64,000 nucleotides of DNA from Faecalibacterium sp. (GCA_022652735.1 JALCRP010000006.1:42558-106557); one strand, 5' to 3'. Positions 36,553-45,125 are shown, counted from the first letter of the stretch. Notes: generated by a model from the sequence alone, not told the origin. Numbers and translations: made by a program.

Positions 36553-38163
36553 ATGAGCTTGCAAAACTTTTCCTTCTTTGCGTTTTTAGCCGTTGCGGCG
36601 GCGGTTTATCTGGCGCTGCCCAAAAAGGCACAAACGCCTTTTTTGTTTGCGGCCAGCCTTGTGTTTTACGGCTGCAATCTGTATGCCGCGTGGCAGGCGG
36701 CGCTGGCCGTGCCGGGCGGTACGGTGGCCGAGGCGGCCTTTCGCTGCGCCGTCAGCGCGGGGTTGGTAGGCTTTGTCGGCCTGTTTGTGTGGCGCATGGC
36801 GCTTGCGCTGGCCGCCGCCGAGCCGCCGCGCAGGGGCCGGCTTTTGTGCGGTGCGGTGCTCACGCTGCTTTTGGTATTGGCCGTTTTTAAGTATTACAAT
36901 CTTTCCCCGCTGCCGGCCCTTTTTGCGGGCACCCTGCTTGGGAAGCTGCCGTTTCCTTTGGGCATCAGCTTTTTCACGTTTGCGGCTATCAGCTATCTGG
37001 CCGATGTGGCGCGCGGAGATTGTGCGGCAGAGCCTCGCTTTATCCACACATTCACCTATTTGTTTTTCTTTGCTACCGTTACCAGCGGCCCGATCTGCCG
37101 CGGCGGGCAGATTTTGCCCCAGCTGCGCGCCGAGCATCGTTTTGACGCGGCCCGCACCGTGCGGTTTTTCCGCCTGTTTGCCGTCGGCTTGTTTGAAAAG
37201 GTAGCCGTGGCGGATGTGCTGGGGCTGTTTGTAAACCAAGTATTCAACACAAAGGCCATGCCCGGCTACGGCGCGCCGATTCTGATTGTGGCATTGATCC
37301 TGTATACGTTCCAGCTTTACTTCGATTTTGCCGGTTACTCGGATATGGCGCGCGCGGCCGGCCTTTTGCTCGGCATCGAGCTGCCCGAAAACTTTAAGAC
37401 GCCGTTTTTTGCCACAAACTTTTCCGGCTTTTGGGCACGGTGGCACATCTCGCTTTCCGGCTGGCTGCAGGATTACCTTTTTATGCCGCTTGCGTGGGCC
37501 GATGTGCGCAAAACGCCCCTGCTGGGCAGGCCTCTTGCCCGTAAGTGGGAGCATTTCCCCGTGGAGTTCTGCGTATTTGTTGTATTTTTCGCTTCGGGCT
37601 TTTGGCACGGCAACACCTTGCCGTTTGTGGTTTGGGGCCTTTTACAGGCGGTGTACCGCGTAGGCGAGGAGCTTTGCCACCGGCGCTTTGGCAGGCCCAA
37701 GAAAAAGGGCGTGGCCCCGGCTGTGCTTTGGGCCAAGCGCTGCGGCGTGTTCTGCCTATGGGCCGGCTCGATGGTATTTTTCCGCGTGGGCAGCGGGCCG
37801 AACACCGATACCGCTTCTCTCGCCGATTGCGGCAGGTTTTTTGCCGGGCTTTTCCGCGGCTGGGCGCCCGCGCGCTTTGTGCAGGAGTTTTTTGCCGCAG
37901 TTGCCGCGGGCTTTTATGCCAAGCCTATTATGGAATTGGCGTGGTGCGCATTTACGGCGTTTGGGCTGGCGATTTTGTTTTATCTCGACAGCCAGCGCTT
38001 TTTCCGCTTTCATGGCAAGCCGATCGAAGCCGTGCTGGCCGGGCAAAAGCCCGCCGTTAAATGGCTTTTGTATTATGCGCTCGTGCTGGGCATCCTCGCG
38101 GGGATGATTATCCAAAACGGCGGCTTTGGCGGCGGCACGAGCTTTGCTTATGCAGGCTTTTAA
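36553..38163 (+). CDS. MBOAT-family membrane O-acyltransferase
   Basis: The 536 residues form an AlgI/DltB-type multipass acyltransferase. The family signatures are present: FWARWHISLSGWLQDYLFMP, and the catalytic His in FFASGFWHGNTLPFVVWG. It moves an acyl group (usually acetyl) across the membrane for transfer to a glycan or lipid by a partner, here the SGNH protein 12 bases downstream. In this locus the likely target is the nonulosonate-bearing surface glycan. ATG 36553 is chosen (AAAGGTG upstream); an in-frame TTG at 36529 has no ribosome site. Confidence 0.92.
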   Translation: MSLQNFSFFAFLAVAAAVYLALPKKAQTPFLFAASLVFYGCNLYAAWQAALAVPGGTVAEAAFRCAVSAGLVGFVGLFVWRMALALAAAEPPRRGRLLCGAVLTLLLVLAVFKYYNLSPLPALFAGTLLGKLPFPLGISFFTFAAISYLADVARGDCAAEPRFIHTFTYLFFFATVTSGPICRGGQILPQLRAEHRFDAARTVRFFRLFAVGLFEKVAVADVLGLFVNQVFNTKAMPGYGAPILIVALILYTFQLYFDFAGYSDMARAAGLLLGIELPENFKTPFFATNFSGFWARWHISLSGWLQDYLFMPLAWADVRKTPLLGRPLARKWEHFPVEFCVFVVFFASGFWHGNTLPFVVWGLLQAVYRVGEELCHRRFGRPKKKGVAPAVLWAKRCGVFCLWAGSMVFFRVGSGPNTDTASLADCGRFFAGLFRGWAPARFVQEFFAAVAAGFYAKPIMELAWCAFTAFGLAILFYLDSQRFFRFHGKPIEAVLAGQKPAVKWLLYYALVLGILAGMIIQNGGFGGGTSFAYAGF

Positions 38164-38175
38164 GGGGGCGGCGGC

Positions 38176-39165
38176 ATGAAAAACATCTGTAAAAAGCTGG
38201 CGCTGCTGGGCATCCCGCTGCTATTGTATTTGTGCTTTTTTGCGGCCTTTGAGCCGAACAACTATTTTGGTCTGCGCGCCGCCAGCGGCTCAACACAGCC
38301 CATCGCGCGCATCCGCGCCTATGAGGCCGCGCCCGGCGCAAACCTGATTTTGGGCGACAGCCGCATGGCGCATTTTGACATAGCGCTGGCGGACGAAGCC
38401 TCGGGCAAAACGTGGCAGAACCTCGCCTTTGGCGGGGCCAGCCTGCGGGAAACCATCGACCTCGCCAACTATGTTCTTGACAGCGGCAACGAAGTGGACG
38501 AGATGGTGATTGGGCTTTCGTTTTACACGCTGAATGCGAAGTATGATACCGACCGCATGAGCGCTTTGCAGGATACGCTGCATAACCCGCTGGCGTATGT
38601 GTTCAATCTCGAATATAACGTCAACACGCTGACAAGCTTTACAAACTGGTTGCTTTGGGCGCGGCAGCGCGCCGCCGGGCAGACGGCGCAAAGCTGGGCC
38701 GAGGCCCAACAGGAAAGCGAAACCGGCGATTGGGCGGCGGCGGATTATATCGGCCCGGGCGGCACTTCCTATGCCCTGCATGCCAAGCTGGCCGAATACC
38801 CGGCCGTCATTATGGAAAAATGCGAAGGCTGGGCGCTGAATGCCGAGATGGTCTCGGCGCTGGAAACGCTGGCCGCCCGCTGCCAGAGCCGCGGCGTCAA
38901 GCTTGCCCTCGTGTTTCCGCCGATGGCGGACAATGTGAGGGACGAAGTTTGTGTGCCGCTTGGCATCGACAGGCAGATGGCAGATTTTCTGCCCATGCTG
39001 GAAGGCTGGAAAGCCACCTACGGCGTTACGCTGTTGGATTACGAGTGGACAGACCGCCCGGATTTTGACGACGACCGACAGTTTTACGACGGCTTCCATC
39101 TCGATACCGTCTATGGCCTGCCGGAATGGACGCAAACGCTGTTTGCGTCGGTGGGCGCCACTTAA
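38176..39165 (+). CDS. Extracytoplasmic SGNH-fold acyltransferase partner of the MBOAT protein
   Basis: The 329 residues have an N-terminal membrane anchor (about 7-27) and an extracytoplasmic SGNH domain like AlgJ/AlgX or DltD. The nucleophile block is LILGDSRMAHFD, and FYDGFHLD provides the Asp-His pair. It would take the acyl group delivered by the MBOAT protein and attach it to the glycan. It is coupled closely to the MBOAT gene (12-base gap). Confidence 0.85.
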   Translation: MKNICKKLALLGIPLLLYLCFFAAFEPNNYFGLRAASGSTQPIARIRAYEAAPGANLILGDSRMAHFDIALADEASGKTWQNLAFGGASLRETIDLANYVLDSGNEVDEMVIGLSFYTLNAKYDTDRMSALQDTLHNPLAYVFNLEYNVNTLTSFTNWLLWARQRAAGQTAQSWAEAQQESETGDWAAADYIGPGGTSYALHAKLAEYPAVIMEKCEGWALNAEMVSALETLAARCQSRGVKLALVFPPMADNVRDEVCVPLGIDRQMADFLPMLEGWKATYGVTLLDYEWTDRPDFDDDRQFYDGFHLDTVYGLPEWTQTLFASVGAT

Positions 39166-39246
39166 AACGGCGTGCAGGCGGCGGGTGAACCATCCGCCCG
39201 CAAAGCCCCCATTTTTGTTTTACCTTTCGGAAAGGAGCCTTCTGCG

Positions 39247-40560
39247 ATGGCCCTCGATTTTTTGATCCTTTACGAGCATACCGTGCGCGAATACGAAAGC
39301 GACCTTTTGCTCAAGCTGGAATTGGAACGCCGCGGCTATACCTGCGAAATCCGCCAGCTGCTTGACCGTAAAAAGCTGAAATACTTTACGTGGGCCAAGC
39401 CGAAAGTGTTGGTTGCAAGCTGCATGTATGACAACGAGGCCTTAAACAGCCATGTGTACAATAACATCGGCCGCTGCAACAAGGTAGTAAATTTGCATTG
39501 GGAGCAGATGCTTTCCGATACGCAGGAAGATGCCCCTTGGTTCAATATGAACGGCAGCGCCAAGAAGTGCATTCAAACCTGCTGGGGCAAACGCACGGCA
39601 GCCCGCTTACAGGCACACGGCATGGAAGAGAAAAACACACCCGTTACCGGCGCGGTGATGATGGATTTTCTGCGGCCGGAGTTTAAGGGCTATTTCAAAG
39701 ACAAAGCTGCCCTTTGCAAAGAGTTTGGGCTTGCGCCCGAAAAGCAGCTGCACCTGTATATTTCCTCGTTCGGCTATGCCAGCATGACGGACGCCGAGGT
39801 TGAGGAGCTTTCCCGGATGGCCGGCACGGATTTCCGTGCCTTTGCGCACACCAACCGCATCAGCATGGCCGAAACGCTCCGCTGGTTTGATACGTACCTC
39901 GGCGCACACCCGGAGGTAGAGCTTGTTTATCGCCGCCACCCCAGCGAGTGGAAGTGCAAGGCACTCGACGATTTGGCCGCCAAACGCCCAAACTTTCATG
40001 TGATCTTTGCGGGCAGCGTCAAGGAGTGGATTGTCGCGGCCGACAGCATTTCGATCTGGATGAGCACGGCCATCGCCGAAGTGTATATGGCGGGCAAAAG
40101 CTGCCATATCCTGCGCCCCTACCCCATCCAGCACGAATATGATCCCGTGATTTATCAGGGCGCACACTATCTTACCACCTACGAGGATTTTGCCGCCGCA
40201 ATGGCCCAGCCTGAGCCGCCCTTCCCTATCGACAAAGCCGTGATTGAGGGCTATTTCGATCAAAGCCCCACACCCGCTTACCGCCGCATGTGCGACCTTT
40301 TGGAGGATGTTTACCGCAACCCGCCGCGCGATACCCCGATGGACGAAGGCTTTACGCCGCATTGCAATGTGCTCAAATTTTTTGCGCTGTGGGGCGTACA
40401 CATCCTGTTCTTCTTCCGCCTCGCGCCAAAAAAGGTATTTGCGTGGTGCCCGAAGCTTGCCGATTTTGCCCAGCGCATCTACGGCTATGTGGAAAAGGCA
40501 TATATCCCGCCCGTCGAAAGAAAAGCGATGGAAGCCCGCATTCGCCCGTTTGTAAAGTAA
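39247..40560 (+). CDS. Surface carbohydrate biosynthesis protein, probable GT-B-like transferase
   Basis: The 437 residues begin FLILYEHTVREYESDLLLKLEL, resembling the surface-polysaccharide biosynthesis family found beside nonulosonate genes. Other features are NLHWEQML, VYRRHPSEWKCKAL and an ISIWMSTAIAEVYMAGK segment like the donor-binding turn of GT-B enzymes. No membrane signal is evident until a hydrophobic patch near residue 360. It is the best candidate in the window for an enzyme that uses the CMP-nonulosonate, but this is inference. The start has AAAGGAG; the 25 codons before it are rejected. Confidence 0.7.
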   Translation: MALDFLILYEHTVREYESDLLLKLELERRGYTCEIRQLLDRKKLKYFTWAKPKVLVASCMYDNEALNSHVYNNIGRCNKVVNLHWEQMLSDTQEDAPWFNMNGSAKKCIQTCWGKRTAARLQAHGMEEKNTPVTGAVMMDFLRPEFKGYFKDKAALCKEFGLAPEKQLHLYISSFGYASMTDAEVEELSRMAGTDFRAFAHTNRISMAETLRWFDTYLGAHPEVELVYRRHPSEWKCKALDDLAAKRPNFHVIFAGSVKEWIVAADSISIWMSTAIAEVYMAGKSCHILRPYPIQHEYDPVIYQGAHYLTTYEDFAAAMAQPEPPFPIDKAVIEGYFDQSPTPAYRRMCDLLEDVYRNPPRDTPMDEGFTPHCNVLKFFALWGVHILFFFRLAPKKVFAWCPKLADFAQRIYGYVEKAYIPPVERKAMEARIRPFVK

Positions 40561-40699
40561 GGGCGCGTTTCGCAAGTTTTTCCGTATCTTTGCGCAAGGG
40601 CGCGCAAAATGCGGCAGAATATGATAGAATACGTTTGATGTAAGAAAGCGGGCGCTTGGCCGCGCGCGGCGCGGCGGCCCCGAAAAAGGAGATTTTTCT

Positions 40700-41821
40700 A
40701 TGAAATACTGCAAGAAATGTACTATGCCCGATACCCGCCCCGGCATTACGTTTGATGCCGAAGGCGTTTGCAGCGCCTGCCGCCACTACGAGGCCCGCAG
40801 CAAGGTGGATTGGGCCGCGCGTGAAAAAGAGTTTGCCGCTTTGTGCGATAAATACCGTGGCTGCAACGGCCCTAACGGGTACGATTGCGCCGTCGCCGTT
40901 TCCGGCGGCAAGGACAGCCACTATCAGGTATATCTGCTGAAAGAGGTTTACCACATGAACCCAATCCTCTTCAGCGTAGAGGATAACTTCCCCATGACGG
41001 AGGCCGGCAAGCACAATATCCAGAATATCTCTGAGGAATTTGGCTGCACCATCATCAGCTGCAAGCCCGACATCAAAGTGCAGAAGATTTTGATGCGCAA
41101 ATTCTTTGAAAAGTATGGCAAGCCGACTTGGTATGTTGACCGCCTGATCTATACTTTCCCGCTGCAGATGGCGCTGAAGTTCAACACGCCGATGCTTTGC
41201 TACGGCGAAAATGTCAGCTATGAATACGGCGGCTGCTCGGATAACGAAACGTATTCCGCGCGCGGCCAGATTGAAAACGGCGTGGCCGTCGGCGTACCGA
41301 TGGAGGAGCTGATCGCGGACGGCGTTTCCGCCAAGGATCTTTCGCTGACGGAGGCCCCCTCCAAGGAAGAACTGGCTAAGCTGGACCCGTTCTATCTGAG
41401 CTACTTTTTCCCGTGGAACAGCTATGCCAACTATATTCTGGCGAAAAAGCATGGCTTCCACGACCTTACCCATGAATGGGACCGCACCCATCACGCCGAA
41501 AACTTCGATCAGATCGACAGCCGCGCCTATCTGGTGCACAGCTGGCTCAAATATCCGAAGTTCGGCCACGGCGCCGCCACGGATTACACCGCGCGCTATA
41601 TCCGCTACGGCATGCTCACCCGCCCCGAAGCCATCGACATCATCAAAAAGCACGATGGCTATCTTGATCCGCTGTGCGTCCGCGATTTCTGTGCCTTCTG
41701 CGGCTATCGCGAAAGCGAGTTCTGGGCCATCGTCGACAAGTTCTATAACCGCGACATCTTCCAAAAAGATGAGCACGGCGAATGGGTTTTGAAAAACCCA
41801 ATCTGGGCCGAAAACGCCTGA
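40700..41821 (+). CDS. N-acetyl sugar amidotransferase (PseA/WbpG family)
   Basis: This 373-residue adenine-nucleotide alpha-hydrolase-type enzyme has an N-terminal zinc ribbon (YCKKCTMPDTRPG then CSACRHY) and the PP-loop VSGGKDSHYQ. A C-terminal CAFCGYRES completes a second Cys pair. WbpG and PseA turn an N-acetyl group into an acetamidino group on nonulosonic acids or other amino sugars, so the product here may be an acetamidino-legionaminic acid. WbpG works with HisH/HisF-like ammonia donors; none is encoded in the window. A strong AAAAAGGAG site precedes the ATG. Confidence 0.9.
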   Translation: MKYCKKCTMPDTRPGITFDAEGVCSACRHYEARSKVDWAAREKEFAALCDKYRGCNGPNGYDCAVAVSGGKDSHYQVYLLKEVYHMNPILFSVEDNFPMTEAGKHNIQNISEEFGCTIISCKPDIKVQKILMRKFFEKYGKPTWYVDRLIYTFPLQMALKFNTPMLCYGENVSYEYGGCSDNETYSARGQIENGVAVGVPMEELIADGVSAKDLSLTEAPSKEELAKLDPFYLSYFFPWNSYANYILAKKHGFHDLTHEWDRTHHAENFDQIDSRAYLVHSWLKYPKFGHGAATDYTARYIRYGMLTRPEAIDIIKKHDGYLDPLCVRDFCAFCGYRESEFWAIVDKFYNRDIFQKDEHGEWVLKNPIWAENA

Positions 41822-41837
41822 TTTTTCGTTTTTTTGC

Positions 41838-41868
41838 GAAAGTGCCTGCCATTTGGCAGGCACTTTTT
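41838..41868 (+). terminator. Intrinsic terminator after the amidotransferase
   Basis: AAAGTGCCTGCC and GGCAGGCACTTT form a 12-base-pair stem with a short loop, followed by T. Confidence 0.9.
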
Positions 41869-41946
41869 CATTTGTATGTACGTTATTTTTTGCAGTTTTT
41901 TTCCTTTGGTGCGTTGGTCGTCATTTTTCTGTAATCATTTTTGTTG

Positions 41947-41975
41947 TTGACAACTTCCTACCGTGGTGGTATGCT
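41947..41975 (+). promoter_or_regulatory. Promoter of the methionine T-box operon
   Basis: Perfect TTGACA, 17 bases, TATGCT. The start of transcription would fall near 41982, just before stem I of the T-box. Confidence 0.85.
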
Positions 41976-41987
41976 ATGCCACAACAT

Positions 41988-42296
41988 CAAGAAAGACGAT
42001 GAAGGAAAGAGTAAATCTTCGCATAGGTCCTTATCAGAGAGCCTCGGCTGGTGAAAAGAGGCAGGATACAGGAGATCGAAAATGGTTCCGGAGTTGTGCT
42101 GGCGAAGTGCAAGAGCGCTAAGCCTGCAACGGGTGCGCCCGTTAAAGCGTCCGGCTGTAACCGCAGTACATTCCTGCGACGCAGCTTTTGAGGCGGCTAT
42201 CCGTGAGGGCAGCTGCAAAATCAGGGTGGTACCACGAGAGTAATACTCCCGTCTCTGACCGTATTCTAGATGCGGTTGGAGACGGGAGTTTTTTTA
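41988..42296 (+). promoter_or_regulatory. T-box riboswitch, methionine specifier
   Basis: The leader shows the T-box plan in order: stem I with the AGTA element near 42010, the GGCTGGTGAAAAG apical region (42049-42061), and the specifier loop GAAAATGG (ATG at 42082-42084, the Met codon). The conserved T-box AGGGTGGTACCACGAGA follows at 42223-42239, then a terminator stem (ACTCCCGTCTC at 42245-42255 with GAGACGGGAGT at 42279-42289) followed by T8. Uncharged tRNA-Met should block the terminator and turn on the MetQNI genes. The Met specifier agrees with the downstream genes. Confidence 0.93.
42245..42296 (+). terminator. T-box regulated terminator
   Basis: An 11-base-pair stem followed by eight T residues forms the off-state of the T-box. 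The T-box sequence just upstream can pair with the 5' arm to form the antiterminator. Confidence 0.9.
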
Positions 42297-42371
42297 TTCC
42301 CGTTGTCCAAATAAAGAAAATTCACACACAACGAACTGCGAAATGCAAAATAAGAAAAGGGAGAGTACATC

Positions 42372-43241
42372 ATGTCTATTTCTAAAATTTCTCGTCGCGA
42401 TTTTCTGAAGGTCACCGGCCTGGCAGCCGTGGCCGCAAGCCTGCCCCTCAGCCTTACCGCCTGCGGCGGCAAAGGCTTCAAGATTGCCGTGCCGAACGAT
42501 ACCACAAACGAAGCCCGCGCCCTGCTGCTTTTGCAGGAAAACGGCGTTTTGACGCTGGCCGACGGCGTCGGCATCACCGCCACCAAAAAGGACATCGCCG
42601 AAAACCCGTACAATGTCACGATCGACGAAGTAGAGGCCGCACAGGTGCCGAACGTGCTGAAGGATGAAGACTACGCCGTCATCAACTCCAACTACGCCAT
42701 CGCCGCCAATATCGACCCGAACACCGCGCTGGCACATGAGGGTTCCTCTTCCGATTATGTGAACATCCTCGTCTGCAAGGACGGCAATCAGGATTCCGAC
42801 AAGATCAAGGCCATTGTTGCCGCGCTGGAAAGCCAGGATGTGGCCGATTTCATCACCTCGCAGTACAGCGGCGCCGTGGTTTCCACAGTTGATACCCCGA
42901 CGGACGGCTATGACGCAAGCATTGATTATGATGCGCTGAACGGCCAGACGATCTCCTGCGCATGCAGCCCGGCCCCGCATGCCGAGATTCTTGCCGTGGC
43001 AAAGGATATTCTTTCTGCCAAGGGCATCACGCTCGACATCCAGGAATACGATGATTACGTTGTGCCGAACACGGTCGTCGAGGATGGCACAGTGGACTGC
43101 AACTACTTCCAGCACAAGCCCTATCTGGATGACTTCAACGCCCAGAACGGCACCCACCTCGTCAGCGTGGCCGGCATCCATGTCGAACCGATGGGCATCT
43201 ACGGCGGCAAGCAGACCTCGCTGGATGCGCTGAAGGGCTAA
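42372..43241 (+). CDS. metQ: MetQ/NlpA-family methionine-binding lipoprotein, circularly permuted
   Basis: The 289 residues start with a Tat-type lipoprotein signal (SRRDFLK, lipobox LTAC with Cys31). The mature protein holds MetQ motifs in swapped order. Residues 36-175 carry IAVPNDTTNEARALLLLQ, ENPYNVTIDEVEAAQVP and IVAALESQDVADF, which form the C-terminal half of normal MetQ. Residues 192-289 carry APHAEIL, YDDYVVPNTVV, NYFQHKPYLDDFN and VEPMGIYGGKQTSLDALKG, which form the normal N-terminal half. The break lies exactly where normal MetQ joins SLDEL-DG to AIPND. All motifs are intact and metN/metI follow, so it should be a working binding protein. Confidence 0.93.
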   Translation: MSISKISRRDFLKVTGLAAVAASLPLSLTACGGKGFKIAVPNDTTNEARALLLLQENGVLTLADGVGITATKKDIAENPYNVTIDEVEAAQVPNVLKDEDYAVINSNYAIAANIDPNTALAHEGSSSDYVNILVCKDGNQDSDKIKAIVAALESQDVADFITSQYSGAVVSTVDTPTDGYDASIDYDALNGQTISCACSPAPHAEILAVAKDILSAKGITLDIQEYDDYVVPNTVVEDGTVDCNYFQHKPYLDDFNAQNGTHLVSVAGIHVEPMGIYGGKQTSLDALKG

Positions 43242-43405
43242 TTGCCCCGCCGCTTTTCTAAAATTTATTTTTGCTTTGCGCGATTTCAGGGAATCGTCCC
43301 TTGCGCGCCGTGCCAAAGGGTTGTACATTTATAATAATGTATGCCTTTTGGTCTTTTGTGGGTTTTGTGCCGCCGGCAGCGCGGCAGGGCAGATTCAAAA
43401 TTTAC

Positions 43406-43419
43406 GCCGGGTACCCGGC
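43406..43419. repeat. Perfect 14-base palindrome before metN
   Basis: GCCGGGTACCCGGC lies about 20 bases before the proposed GTG start of metN. It could be an operator or a hairpin that limits access to the ribosome site. Confidence 0.5.
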
Positions 43420-43437
43420 AGCATGGGAGCGAACTTC

Positions 43438-44451
43438 GTGATCGAGATCAAAAATCTTTCCAAAACCTTCTCGATGAAGGGCGGCACCGTCGAGGCGCTG
43501 CAGGAGATCAACCTTACCATCCCCGATGGCGATATTTACGGCATCATCGGCATGTCGGGCGCAGGCAAATCAACGCTTGTGCGCTGTATCAATATGCTCG
43601 AGCGCCCGACGGAAGGCACGGTGACCGTAAACGGCCTTGAGATGGGCAGCCTTTCGCCCGCCGCGCTGCGCGCCGCGCGCCGCAACATCACGATGATTTT
43701 TCAGCAGTTCAACCTTCTGATGCAGCGCTCGTGCCTCGCCAACGTCTGCTTTCCGATGGAGATTTCCGGCGTGAAAAAGGCAGATGCCGAAAAGCGCGCG
43801 CGGGAGCTTTTGGAGCTTGTCGGCCTGCCCGATAAGGCCGACGCCTATCCGGCGCAGCTTTCCGGCGGCCAAAAGCAGCGCATCGCCATCGCGCGCGCCC
43901 TCGCCACAGACCCAAAGGTTTTGCTGTGCGATGAGGCCACCAGCGCGCTTGACCCGAACACCACTCACGCGATTTTGTCTCTCATCAAAGACATCAACCA
44001 AAAGCTCGGCATCACGGCCGTAGTGATTACGCACCAGATGAGCGTCGTCGAAGAGATCTGCCATCATGTGGCGATCTTGGATGGCGGCCGCGTCGTGGAG
44101 CAGGGCGATGTCAGCGACATCTTCCAAAACCCCAAAACCGAGGCTGCGCGCCGCCTTGTCAGCCCGAACCGCGGGGCCGCCAGCGTCGATTTTACCTCTT
44201 TTGCGCCGGATGAGCATGTTGTGCGCGTTGTGTTTGACGGCTCGTCGATTGAAAAGCCGCTTGTCGCCAGCCTTGCCGCCGAAAAGCAGATTCTTGTCAG
44301 CATCATCTCCGCCGATACGCGCGACATCAACGGCCAGTGCTATGGCAGCATGCTGCTGCGCCTGCCGAAGGATGTGGAGCTGGCGCGCGCGGCGCTTAGC
44401 TATATGCGCGCGTTTGAAGGCATCCACGTAGAGGAGGTAACGGCACAATGA
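43438..44451 (+). CDS. metN: Methionine ABC transporter ATP-binding protein
   Basis: The 337 residues comprise an ABC ATPase domain (Walker A GMSGAGKSTL, signature LSGGQKQR, Walker B VLLCDEATSALD, H-loop VITHQ) and the C-terminal NIL domain (about 260-337), the regulatory domain of MetN that binds methionine. The GTG at 43438 is chosen because GGGAG lies 8 bases upstream and the protein then begins IEIKNLSKTF as in MetN. An ATG five codons earlier is possible; the long frame upstream (from 43276) is not MetN-like. Confidence 0.93.
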   Translation: MIEIKNLSKTFSMKGGTVEALQEINLTIPDGDIYGIIGMSGAGKSTLVRCINMLERPTEGTVTVNGLEMGSLSPAALRAARRNITMIFQQFNLLMQRSCLANVCFPMEISGVKKADAEKRARELLELVGLPDKADAYPAQLSGGQKQRIAIARALATDPKVLLCDEATSALDPNTTHAILSLIKDINQKLGITAVVITHQMSVVEEICHHVAILDGGRVVEQGDVSDIFQNPKTEAARRLVSPNRGAASVDFTSFAPDEHVVRVVFDGSSIEKPLVASLAAEKQILVSIISADTRDINGQCYGSMLLRLPKDVELARAALSYMRAFEGIHVEEVTAQ

Positions 44452-45125
44452 GCGAATTTTTTGCGACGGTTTTTTCTCTCGAGATGCTCGTTGCCGTCTG
44501 GGAGACATTTTATATCACAGTTTTGGCGACGGCGTTTGCGCTGCTGCTCGGCATTCCGCTGGGGGTGCTGCTCGTTGTGGGCGATAAGGGCGGCGTTTTG
44601 CCGCTGCCCGGCTGGCTGATGCACATCCTGAACATCTTCATCAATTTGCTGCGCAGCGTACCATTTTTGATTTTGATGATTATGGTATTCCCGCTTTCGC
44701 GCCTGATCGTAGGCACGGCCGTGGGCACAAACGCCACTATCGTGCCGCTTGTCGTAGCCGCATTTCCGTTTGTGGCGCGCCTTGTTGAGACGTGCCTGCG
44801 GGATGTCGACGCGGGCGTGATTGAGGCGGCGCAAAGCATGGGCGCCACGCCGTTTCAAATCATCTGGAAGGTAATGCTGCCCGAAAGCCTGCCCGGCCTC
44901 ATTTCCAACATCACCACTGCCCTTACGACGATCCTCGGCTATTCGGCCATGTCCGGCGCCATCGGCGGCGGCGGCCTCGGCAAGATCGCCATCAGCTACG
45001 GCTATTATCGCTATCAGTTTAACATTATGCTGGTGGCCGTCATCCTGCTGATCGTGATGGTGCAGGTATTTCAATCGGCCGGCACCTATCTTACCATCCG
45101 CTGCGATAAGCGGCTGCGCAAATAA
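44448..45125 (+). CDS. metI: Methionine ABC transporter permease
   Basis: This 225-residue permease has five membrane helices and the cytoplasmic coupling loop EAAQSMGATPFQIIWKVMLP. It overlaps metN by four bases (ATGA). Together with MetN and the MetQ-type lipoprotein it forms a complete D/L-methionine importer, under the T-box upstream. Confidence 0.96.
   Translation: MSEFFATVFSLEMLVAVWETFYITVLATAFALLLGIPLGVLLVVGDKGGVLPLPGWLMHILNIFINLLRSVPFLILMIMVFPLSRLIVGTAVGTNATIVPLVVAAFPFVARLVETCLRDVDAGVIEAAQSMGATPFQIIWKVMLPESLPGLISNITTALTTILGYSAMSGAIGGGGLGKIAISYGYYRYQFNIMLVAVILLIVMVQVFQSAGTYLTIRCDKRLRK

Noticed and set aside
42372..43241. MetQ gene as a frameshifted or chimeric pseudogene
   Set aside because: The frame is uninterrupted, both halves are complete, a signal peptide is present and metN/metI follow. 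A permutation explains the order better than decay.
43330..43335. TATAAT as an internal metN promoter
   Set aside because: No acceptable -35 at 16-18 bases. Left out of the feature list.
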